Notes under the pieces: generated by a model | The model's input: the letters and a program-made list of their open reading frames with translations, nothing else | Told to the model about the DNA's origin: nothing | Databases searched by the model: none | From: Myxococcus hansupus | Lineage (GTDB): Bacteria; Myxococcota; Myxococcia; Myxococcales; Myxococcaceae | Length of the DNA: 64,000 bases | Assembly: GCF_000280925.3 (NCBI RefSeq) | Contig: NZ_CP012109.1 | Span: 124,001 to 188,000, forward strand | Direction of reading: 5' to 3' | Position numbers and translations under genes: made by a program | In this document: piece after piece, positions 24,824 to 31,727 of the stretch | How the letters are laid out: each line of letters begins with the position of its first letter | Position numbering within the stretch: the first letter of the stretch is position 1

Positions 24824-25309
24824 ATGGCACGAGGAAGCAAGGCGAAGTACACGACGAAGCAGAAGCGGATGGCCGCGCGCATCGAGGAGGGCTACGAGAA
24901 GCGTGGCACCTCCGAGAAGACGGCCGAGGCCCGGGCCTGGGCCACCGTGAACAAGCTCACGGGAGGCGGGATGAAGAAGGGGGGCTCGGGGAGCAAGGCC
25001 AAGGCCGCGCGCAGCCGGCCGCTGGCGCGGAAGAACGCGCGCAAGGCGGGACGCAAGGGTGGAAAGGCCACCGCCGCCAAGCGCGCCACCACCTCCACCT
25101 CGCGCAGCCGTACGCGCAAACCCACGCGCACCACGCGCGCAGGTTCCAAGACGACCACGGCCCGGGGCGTCGCGTCGCGCCGTGCCACCGCGAAGCGCAC
25201 CCCCACCGCGAAGCGCACGGGCGCCACGTCGCGGGGAACCGCGCGCCGCGGCACCACGACACGCACGTCGACGCGCAGCTCGCGGACCCGGACGCGCTCG
25301 CGCAGTTAG
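24824..25309 (+). CDS. Basic H1-like protein with plasmid-stabilization-type N-terminus
   Basis: 161 residues. The first 50 (SKAKYTTKQKRMAARIEEGY, SEKTAEARAWATVNKLTGGG) match the short proteins often annotated as plasmid stabilization protein. The remaining 110 residues are almost only Lys, Arg, Ala, Ser and Thr (RTRKPTRTTRAGSKTTTARG and similar), like a eukaryotic H1 tail or the nucleoid proteins of some bacteria. DNA binding is likely from charge alone; the role is unknown. The ATG at 24824 follows GGGAGAGCAAGG. The tail is poorly constrained and probably varies in length between strains. Confidence 0.85.
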   Translation: MARGSKAKYTTKQKRMAARIEEGYEKRGTSEKTAEARAWATVNKLTGGGMKKGGSGSKAKAARSRPLARKNARKAGRKGGKATAAKRATTSTSRSRTRKPTRTTRAGSKTTTARGVASRRATAKRTPTAKRTGATSRGTARRGTTTRTSTRSSRTRTRSRS

Positions 25310-25319
25310 CCCACGGCCA

Positions 25320-25351
25320 CTTCCCCATCCCTCGCACGGGGGATGGGGAAG
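25320..25351. terminator. Bidirectional hairpin between convergent genes
   Basis: A perfect 12-bp stem, CTTCCCCATCCC (25320-25331) with GGGATGGGGAAG (25340-25351), 8-nt loop, midway between two convergent stops (25309 and 25368). No T tract on either side; probably a shared terminator. Confidence 0.6.
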
Positions 25352-25367
25352 GGCGGGCGCGCGGCTT

Positions 25368-26084
25368 TCAGCGACGCTCGTCGTTCTTCGCCGCTGGCCC
25401 CACGTCCGCCTCGTTCCAGGGCCATTCGCGGCGGGACGCTTCGTAGCGCGCGAGCAGCTCCGCCGGGTCCTTCACCAGGGTGCGGCAGCCCGCGGCGCGC
25501 AGGTCATCCGGCGGAAACCCTCCGGCCAGCACCCCCACCGACGGGAGGCTCAACTTGTTGGCGGCGAGCGCGTCATAGGGCGTGTCTCCCACGACGACAG
25601 TCACCTCCGGGCTGGGCTTGCCCAACCGCGCGAGGGCGGCCTCGAAGATGTCCGGGTGGGGCTTGCTCTTGTCCACCTGGTCCTGGCTCGTCTTGTTCTC
25701 GAACAGGCCTTCGATGCCACACAGCTTCACGTAGTGCTTCAGCTCCTCGTCCTTCGCGCTGGAGGCGAGCACGATGCGCACCCCGCCCGCGCGCAGTCGC
25801 TGGAAGAGCTCCCGCACGCGCGGAAAGGGACGCACCTTGGGCAGGAATTCGCTCAGGAAGAGCTTGCCGCGGTACTCGTCCAGCTCCTTGCCGAAGCGCT
25901 CCACTTCCTCATCGTTGAAGAAGACGGGAATGAGCTGGTCGGCGCCCTTGCCAATCTGGCTGCGCACGTGCGCGAACGGGATGTCCCGGCCGAAGTGAAG
26001 GAAGGCGCGCCGCCATGTCTCGGCGTGCTCATCCACGGAGTCCACCAGCGTTCCATCCACGTCGAAGATGACGTTTTCCACCAT
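25368..26084 (-). CDS. HAD-superfamily phosphatase
   Basis: 238 residues. All four HAD motifs are present: FDVDGTLVDS (nucleophile and acid/base Asp), VLASSAKD (Ser), the Lys in DKSKPHPDIFE, and VVVGDTPYDALAA. The helical cap after motif I puts it with phosphoglycolate phosphatase and beta-phosphoglucomutase-like enzymes. It acts on small phosphorylated metabolites in the cytosol; the exact substrate is unknown. The ATG at 26084 follows AAGGC. A 46-nt gap separates it from the upstream lipoprotein gene on the same strand, so they may be co-transcribed. Confidence 0.9.
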   Translation of the reverse strand: MVENVIFDVDGTLVDSVDEHAETWRRAFLHFGRDIPFAHVRSQIGKGADQLIPVFFNDEEVERFGKELDEYRGKLFLSEFLPKVRPFPRVRELFQRLRAGGVRIVLASSAKDEELKHYVKLCGIEGLFENKTSQDQVDKSKPHPDIFEAALARLGKPSPEVTVVVGDTPYDALAANKLSLPSVGVLAGGFPPDDLRAAGCRTLVKDPAELLARYEASRREWPWNEADVGPAAKNDERR

Positions 26085-26130
26085 TTGCCTTGGCCCTCGG
26101 CCCCGAAGGTGGGGATGCCGAGGGTGGCGG

Positions 26131-26934
26131 TCAACCGCCCGCGGGCGGGGTGGTGGGCGACGACGGCACCAGTGTCCGCGTCTGCACGTCGTAACCTTCG
26201 GGCGCGGTGAGGGTGAAGGCGTCGTTGGGCAGGGCCGCGCCCAGCTCCACGCGCGTCAGCACCGTTTCCCCCACGCGCTTGCCTCCCTGCCACCGGCCGA
26301 GCCGCTTGGGCACGCACAGGTCCAGGGCCGCGTCGCAGTCCTCCTCCTCCACGCGCTCCTCGGCCTCCGCGCCGCCAGGGGCGCGGGTGCGCCGGGACAG
26401 GAAGTCGAGCTGCGGCCAGCGCAGCACGTATGTCATCTCCAGGCCCTGGGCCTCGCCCTCCAGCTTCTGCGTCAGCTCCACCGCCTGCGGCGCCAGCGGG
26501 TGGGTGGCGCGGCGGACCGTCGCGTGGCTCAAGAGAAGGGGCGTCCGGAAGCCCTCGGGAATGAAGGGGTGGAACGTCTCCGACAGGAAGCCCGCGAGCT
26601 GCGCGGGCGGCAGCTCCGAGGTGAAGGTGACGAACTGCTTCTCCGCGTTGAGCTGCTGGAAGAAGCGGCTGCCGTCCCACGAAAAGGTGCGCGAGGCGGG
26701 AGGTCCCAGCGTGCCACGCAGGCGCTGCGGGGCGCGGTAGTCGAAGGTGAAGGTCACCGGCTCCAGCCCCGTGTCCTGCACGGTGCCGGCGATGCGGTAG
26801 CTGCTCAGCTTCGCCTCGCGTGCGGCCAGCCCGGCCTTGACCTGGGGCAGCAGGGTGGCGTCTTCGTCACCGCCCTTCTTGGAGCAGCCGGTGAGGGCGG
26901 TCAGGGCACAGCACAGGAGGAGGCGGTTGCGCAT
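26131..26934 (-). CDS. Lipoprotein resembling LolA-fold/DUF4292-type proteins
   Basis: 267 residues from the ATG at 26934. A TTG six codons earlier (26952) falls inside the T-rich tail of the terminator of the preceding gene and is unlikely. The signal peptide ends in ALTGCSKKG. The body has the strand pattern of lipid-carrier folds (YRIAGTVQDTG, VTFTFDYRAPQRLRGTLG, TFSWDGSRFFQQL, YVLRWPQLDF). Members of the LolA/LolB superfamily move or sense lipids in the periplasm; assignment here is by pattern only. Two Cys in EEDCDAALDLCVP may form a disulfide. Confidence 0.75.
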   Translation of the reverse strand: MRNRLLLCCALTALTGCSKKGGDEDATLLPQVKAGLAAREAKLSSYRIAGTVQDTGLEPVTFTFDYRAPQRLRGTLGPPASRTFSWDGSRFFQQLNAEKQFVTFTSELPPAQLAGFLSETFHPFIPEGFRTPLLLSHATVRRATHPLAPQAVELTQKLEGEAQGLEMTYVLRWPQLDFLSRRTRAPGGAEAEERVEEEDCDAALDLCVPKRLGRWQGGKRVGETVLTRVELGAALPNDAFTLTAPEGYDVQTRTLVPSSPTTPPAGG

Positions 26935-26939
26935 GGTGG

Positions 26940-26981
26940 GCCAGAAAAGCAAGAAGGCCCACCTGTCGCCAGGGGGCCTTC
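26940..26981 (-). terminator. Rho-independent terminator of the small lipoprotein gene
   Basis: On the minus strand GAAGGCCC (26981-26974) pairs with GGGCCTTC (26960-26953) over a 13-nt loop, followed by TTGCTTTTCT. It lies about 30 nt after the stop of the gene ending at 27012 and separates it from the next lipoprotein gene. Confidence 0.75.
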
Positions 26982-27011
26982 CGCGTTACCGCGCTGTTCG
27001 CGCGGCGTGGA

Positions 27012-27359
27012 CTACTTGACCGCCACGCCCACTGCGCCGGAGCTGGTCACGCCGATGATGGTGCCGGCCAGGGCGTAGATGCCGTGGCGGGGCGTGGTGC
27101 CCGCGGTCAGCAGCTCGACCTTGGAGGCGCCCATGGCCTTGGCCTCGGCGATGAGCAGCTTGTTGATGACGGTGTCGAGGTCGCTCTGGACGATGTCGAC
27201 GATGTGGAAGATGGCGGTCAGGCCCAGGGCGTTGGCCTGAACAACGGCGACGGCCTCACCGTTGGAGGCGATCTCCGTACCGGAGACGACGGCGCTCTCA
27301 ACGCTGGTGCAGGCAACGAGGCTGCTGGCGGCAACGGCGGACAGGACGAACTTGTTCAT
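27012..27359 (-). CDS. Small secreted lipoprotein of unknown function
   Basis: 115 residues from an ATG with GAGGGGAAG upstream. The signal peptide ends in a lipobox-like SSLVAC. The mature part (AVVQANALGLTAIFHIVDIV, INKLLIAEAKAMGASKVELL, then a Gly-rich hydrophobic end) looks like an alpha/beta sandwich. It recalls the small outer-membrane lipoproteins in which a conserved helix EAKAMGA packs against strands (TRL-like families), but I cannot name the family with confidence. It is a monocistronic gene closed by its own terminator and divergent from the site-2 protease gene. Confidence 0.8.
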   Translation of the reverse strand: MNKFVLSAVAASSLVACTSVESAVVSGTEIASNGEAVAVVQANALGLTAIFHIVDIVQSDLDTVINKLLIAEAKAMGASKVELLTAGTTPRHGIYALAGTIIGVTSSGAVGVAVK

Positions 27360-27572
27360 GGTCTTCCCCTCTTGAATGGGTTGCTTGTGTGGTGACCGCC
27401 CGCCTTGGAGTGCGACCGGTCGTTGTCTTGAAGCCTTCCAAGCGGGCGCGGTCGTAGCAGATGTCGACTCCAAGTCAAGGTCCGTCCGAGACACTCCGTC
27501 CCGGTCCAGGTTGGGCAGCGGCGCGTTGCAATGCGCATCTCCCCTTGCTAGCCAACCTCGAGGCTCCCCTTC

Positions 27573-28571
27573 ATGGACACCGTCTCCGCTGCCCGACCCG
27601 CGCCCCGTTACTGGGTGCACCTGTTGCTCCTGGTGCTGACGGTGGGGACCACCTTCACCTCGTATCTGCTCTACTTCCATTTCCAGCGGCCCTACTCGCT
27701 GGGAGAGGTGTCGCCCGAAGCGGCTTTCCGCGGCCTGTCCTTCAGCCTGTCGCTGCTGGCCATCCTGGGAACCCATGAGATGGGGCACTACCTGTTGGCG
27801 CGATGGCACCGGGTCGAGACGTCCCTGCCGTATTTCATCCCGCTGCCGGTACTCGGGGTCGGCACGCTGGGCGCCGTCATCCGGATTCGCGACCGCATCC
27901 CGAACCGCAACGCGCTGGTGGACATTGGCGCGGCGGGGCCGCTGGCGGGCCTGGTGGTGGCGCTGCCCGTCCTCTACTGGGGGCTGGCGCACTCCACGGT
28001 GGTGGACGCGCCGAGCATCCCGGACGCCACCTTTCCGGGAGATGGCTCGCTCTGGGTGATTGCCCGAGACGTCTTCGCCTGGGTGATGGAGCGCGTCACC
28101 AACGCCCCGCCCGCGCCGGAGGAGCCCTTCAACGGCGTGCAGACGCTCTTCGGGGACAGCCTGCTGATGCAGGGGCTGACGCGGCTCGCGCTGGGGCCGC
28201 TGCCGGAGGGCAAGGACGTGCTCGTGCATCCGGTGGTCATCGCCGGGTGGTTCGGGTTGCTCGTGACGCTGTTGAACCTGATGCCCGTGGGGCAGCTCGA
28301 CGGCGGGCACCTGGCCTACGCGCTCTGGGGCCGCCGCGCGCACTGGGTGGGCCGCGCGGTGGCGCTGGTGCTGCTGGTGCTGACGCTGTTCGTCACCGCG
28401 TCCTGGGGCTTGTGGCTCCTGGTGACGAGCAAGCTGGTAGGGTTCGGCCATCCGGAGGTGGTGGAACCCCAGGCGCCGCTCAGTCCCCTGCGGAAGTGGA
28501 TTTGCGCGCTCTGCCTGCTGGCACTCATCGGCTGCGCCATGCCCATACCCCTGCGTCAGGTGCTGACATGA
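27573..28571 (+). CDS. Site-2 protease family (M50) membrane metalloprotease
   Basis: 332 residues with about seven membrane helices. The zinc site is HEMGH (His68, Glu69, His72), and the third ligand is in NLMPVGQLDGGH. No PDZ domain separates the two motifs, which places it with the compact S2P/M50 forms that cut membrane helices, often releasing transcription factors or clearing signal-peptide remnants. The last codon overlaps the start of a zinc-ribbon membrane protein gene (ATGA), so the two are coupled and may work together. The substrate is unknown; anti-sigma factors are a possible class. Confidence 0.92.
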   Translation: MDTVSAARPAPRYWVHLLLLVLTVGTTFTSYLLYFHFQRPYSLGEVSPEAAFRGLSFSLSLLAILGTHEMGHYLLARWHRVETSLPYFIPLPVLGVGTLGAVIRIRDRIPNRNALVDIGAAGPLAGLVVALPVLYWGLAHSTVVDAPSIPDATFPGDGSLWVIARDVFAWVMERVTNAPPAPEEPFNGVQTLFGDSLLMQGLTRLALGPLPEGKDVLVHPVVIAGWFGLLVTLLNLMPVGQLDGGHLAYALWGRRAHWVGRAVALVLLVLTLFVTASWGLWLLVTSKLVGFGHPEVVEPQAPLSPLRKWICALCLLALIGCAMPIPLRQVLT

Positions 28572-29566
28572 AGTTCCTGTGCGACGCGTGCGAGCGGCTC
28601 GTGCCGCTGGAGACGTTCCGGGCCGAGTCCGGGGGCCTCGTGGTGACATGCGGACGGTGCGGCGCGGAGAGCCGCGTGGGCCCGTCCGTCTCTGGCGCGC
28701 CGGCCTCGTTCGTGGGCGCGTCGCCGTCTGACGGGTCGGCCTCCTCTCTGGGGACATCGCTGTCCGGCGCGCCGGCCTCCGAGCGCCTGGGGGCCACACG
28801 GTCCACGGGCGTTGCGCCCGCGGGGAGTCCGGGCGCGCAGTGGCCCACGGTGCCCGAAGTGGCCGAGCCCGCAGGACTTGGCGCGTCGCCGGCACCTGAC
28901 GCCGTGGGGGCCTCACGGTCCGCGGGCGCGGTGCCCTCCCACGAGAATCTGGGCGCCGCACACCCCGCAACGCCGGGGGCCTTCGCCGCGTCAACATCGT
29001 CGTTCGGTCATGGCGCATCGGCACCGCGCGTGGGGTCGCCCTCCTTGCGTGTCGTGCGGGGTGATGCGGGGCAGCCCCTGCCGTTGACGGACGAAGTGCT
29101 CTTCGAGCCTCCCGAGGGCGTCTGTCCCAAGTGCGTGGCGCCGCGCCGCGAGGAGGCCCTGGCCTGCCCCCAGTGCGGGCTCGTCTACGTGAACCACGTG
29201 CCGGAGGCGCAGGCGCCCTCGGACGTTCTGGTGGACGCGTGGCGGACCCTGGCGGCGCGCTGGGAGGACTGGGACGCGCACGACCGGCTGATGACGTTGG
29301 CCGCGGGCCGTGGCGAGCTGGCCATGGTGGGGCGCCTGTATCGCATCCGCCTGGCGCGCGCGCCGGGCGACACCGCCGCGCAGAGAGGCCGCGATGAGGT
29401 GGTGCGCCGGGCCACCCTGGTGGTTCCGTCTTCGTCCGACCTGGGGGGAAGTACCCAGGTCCTCGAGCGCGTGAAGAAGGTGGCGGTGGGGGTGGGCTTC
29501 GTGGTGGTGCTGGTGCTGGCGATGCTCGTGTTCCAGCACCTGCGCACGATGATGGCGGGGGGCTGA
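28568..29566 (+). CDS. Zinc-ribbon protein with C-terminal membrane anchor
   Basis: 332 residues. The N-terminal ribbon CDAC...CGRCGAES (residues 5-35) is followed by about 130 residues of low-complexity Ser/Ala/Gly/Pro with repeated SGAPAS and LGA words. A second ribbon, CPKC...CPQCGLVYVNH, follows at about residue 180-210, then a helical stretch and one C-terminal transmembrane segment (VGVGFVVVLVLAMLVFQHL). Two ribbons on a membrane tail suggest a cytoplasmic adaptor. Its start overlaps the site-2 protease stop. No known family is recognised beyond the MJ0042-like ribbon type. Confidence 0.8.
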   Translation: MKFLCDACERLVPLETFRAESGGLVVTCGRCGAESRVGPSVSGAPASFVGASPSDGSASSLGTSLSGAPASERLGATRSTGVAPAGSPGAQWPTVPEVAEPAGLGASPAPDAVGASRSAGAVPSHENLGAAHPATPGAFAASTSSFGHGASAPRVGSPSLRVVRGDAGQPLPLTDEVLFEPPEGVCPKCVAPRREEALACPQCGLVYVNHVPEAQAPSDVLVDAWRTLAARWEDWDAHDRLMTLAAGRGELAMVGRLYRIRLARAPGDTAAQRGRDEVVRRATLVVPSSSDLGGSTQVLERVKKVAVGVGFVVVLVLAMLVFQHLRTMMAGG

Positions 29567-29729
29567 CGGACGGGCCGTCCAGGAGCCGGCCAACCCCCGT
29601 GCAGGTGGTTCGCTGGCGGAGGGGCAGGCGGCCGTCGGGAAACGCGGCACCTGAAGTGGCCGGAAACGCGCCGGAAGCGGCGGCGGCTGCTATTTTGTCC
29701 GGCCGCATCCCGTCTCCCCTTCGGTGCCG

Positions 29730-31718
29730 ATGTCGCTCTCCGTCTCCACCCCCGTTTCCGTCGACAGCCTGCTCGGTCCGGGAGGCGCGCTCGAGGTCGC
29801 GCTGCCCGCGTACGAGCACCGCCCGGAGCAGCTCCAGATGGCGCGCGCCGTGGAGCGGGCCTTCACCGAGCGCAGCTACCTGCTGGCCGAGGCGGGGACG
29901 GGCACCGGCAAGACGCTCGCCTACCTGGTGCCCGCGTTGCTGTCGGGTCGCCGGGTCGTCGTTTCCACCGCGACCAAGACGCTGCAGGACCAGATCTTCT
30001 TCAAGGACCTGCCGCTGCTGCGCGAGAAGATGGGCCTGCGCTTCGAGGCCGCCTACCTCAAGGGCCGCAGCAACTACCTGTGCCTGCATCGCTATGACGC
30101 CTTCTCGAAGGAGCCGCAGTTCGGCTCGCGCGAGGAGTCGCGCTACTGGCCGAAGCTGAAGGCCTGGGCCGAGGAGACGGACACCGGCGACCGCAGCGAG
30201 CTGGACCTGCCCGAGTCCTTCAGCGCCTGGTCGCGCCTGTCCACCACGTCCGAGACGTGCGTGGGCACGAAGTGTCCTCAGTATGAGACGTGCTTCGTCA
30301 CGCGCATGCGCAAGCGGGCGGAGCAGGCGGACCTGCTGGTCGTCAATCACCACCTGTTCTTCGCGGACCTCGCGCTGCGCAGCTCCGGCAAGCGCACGGA
30401 AGGCGTGCTGCCCTGGTACGAGGCGGTCATCTTCGACGAGGCGCACGCGCTGGAGGACGCGGCCAGTGGCCACTTCGGTTGCAGCGTGTCCAACTACCGG
30501 CTGGAGGAGCTGGCGCGGGACGCGGTGGCCTCGCTGAAGGAGGACGATGCGCGCCACGCCATGCTGCGCGCGCTGGCGGCCCGGCTTCGAGCGGGTGCGG
30601 ACGCGCTCTTCGCGCAGGCGCCTCGCGCGCTGGGGCTGACGAACCAGGAGTCCTCGGTGGCGCTGCGTCCGGAGGTGATGGCGAAGCTGGCCACGCCGCT
30701 GGAAGGCGCGCGCGACGCGCTGGCCGCACTGTCCGCCTTCACGGTGGGCGAGCGCGAGCCGGAGCTGGCGGCCATCACCCGCCGCGCGGACGAGATGGAA
30801 GAGCAGCTCTCCTTCCTGGAGAAGGCCGAGTCCGCGGACCACGTCTACTGGGCCGAGCAGCGCGGCAAGGGCCTCTTCCTGCGCGCCAGTCCCATCGACG
30901 TGGCGAAGGAGCTGCGCGAGCGCATGTACGGCGCGCTGGACACGGTGGTCTACACGTCGGCGACGCTGGCGGCGGACAGCCGCTTCGACTTCTTCGCCAA
31001 CCGCATGGGCCTTTACGGTGAGGACGGCCAGACGGTGACGAAGGTGCGGACGTTGGCGGTGCCCAGCCCCTTCGACTATCCGTCCCAAGCGGCGCTGTAC
31101 CTGCCCACGCACCTGCCGGACCCCACGGCGCCGGGCTTCATCGAGGAGGCCGCGGAGGAGATTCACCGCCTCTGCGAGGTGACGGGCGGACGCGCCTTCG
31201 TGCTCTTCACGTCCCTGCGCAACATGGTGCGGGCCTACGAGCTGGTGGCACCCCGGTTGCCGTACCAGGCGCTGCTCCAGGGCGAGCGGCCCAAGCAGCA
31301 ACTGCTGGAGGCCTTCCGCGAGACGCCGAGCGTCCTCTTCGCGGCGCACAGCTTCTGGGAGGGCGTGGACGTGCCGGGTGACGCGCTGAGCCTGGTCATC
31401 ATCGATCGGCTCCCCTTCGCGTCACCGGGAGACCCGTTGGTCGCCGCGCGCATCCGGCAGCTCCAACAGCGGGGCGAGGAGCCCTTCGAGCTGTACCAAC
31501 TCCCCCACGCGGCGCTGGCGCTGCGTCAGGGCTTCGGGCGGCTCATCCGCACGCAAGCGGACCGGGGCATCGTCGCGATGCTGGACCGGCGCATCGTGAC
31601 GAAGGCGTATGGCCGCGTGTTCCTCGACAGCCTCCCGCCCGCGCGCCGCATGGACGACGTGGTGTCCCTGAGCCGCTGGTTCAACGGCCCGGTGCGGCCG
31701 GTGCGCACGATTCGCTGA
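29730..31718 (+). CDS. DinG/YoaA-type ATP-dependent DNA helicase
   Basis: 662 residues. Walker A is EAGTGTGKTLAY, the DEAH box is in VIFDEAHALED, and late motifs are SATLAADSRF, SFWEGVDVPG and QGFGRLIRTQADRG. Four cysteines between motifs Ia and II (YLCLH, then ETCVGTKCPQYETC) are the iron-sulfur ligands of XPD/Rad3-family 5'-3' helicases, which unwind R-loops or damaged DNA. I chose the ATG at 29730 over a GTG two codons earlier; neither has a clear ribosome binding site. It is convergent with the TonB receptor gene, 9 nt apart. Confidence 0.94.
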   Translation: MSLSVSTPVSVDSLLGPGGALEVALPAYEHRPEQLQMARAVERAFTERSYLLAEAGTGTGKTLAYLVPALLSGRRVVVSTATKTLQDQIFFKDLPLLREKMGLRFEAAYLKGRSNYLCLHRYDAFSKEPQFGSREESRYWPKLKAWAEETDTGDRSELDLPESFSAWSRLSTTSETCVGTKCPQYETCFVTRMRKRAEQADLLVVNHHLFFADLALRSSGKRTEGVLPWYEAVIFDEAHALEDAASGHFGCSVSNYRLEELARDAVASLKEDDARHAMLRALAARLRAGADALFAQAPRALGLTNQESSVALRPEVMAKLATPLEGARDALAALSAFTVGEREPELAAITRRADEMEEQLSFLEKAESADHVYWAEQRGKGLFLRASPIDVAKELRERMYGALDTVVYTSATLAADSRFDFFANRMGLYGEDGQTVTKVRTLAVPSPFDYPSQAALYLPTHLPDPTAPGFIEEAAEEIHRLCEVTGGRAFVLFTSLRNMVRAYELVAPRLPYQALLQGERPKQQLLEAFRETPSVLFAAHSFWEGVDVPGDALSLVIIDRLPFASPGDPLVAARIRQLQQRGEEPFELYQLPHAALALRQGFGRLIRTQADRGIVAMLDRRIVTKAYGRVFLDSLPPARRMDDVVSLSRWFNGPVRPVRTIR

Positions 31719-31727
31719 GCGTCACGG

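Noticed and set aside
27360..31349. A very long minus-strand frame continuing upstream of the small lipoprotein at 27012-27359
   Set aside because: It runs antisense through the site-2 protease, zinc-ribbon and helicase genes; the real lipoprotein starts at the ATG with its own ribosome site, and the rest is a GC-rich shadow.
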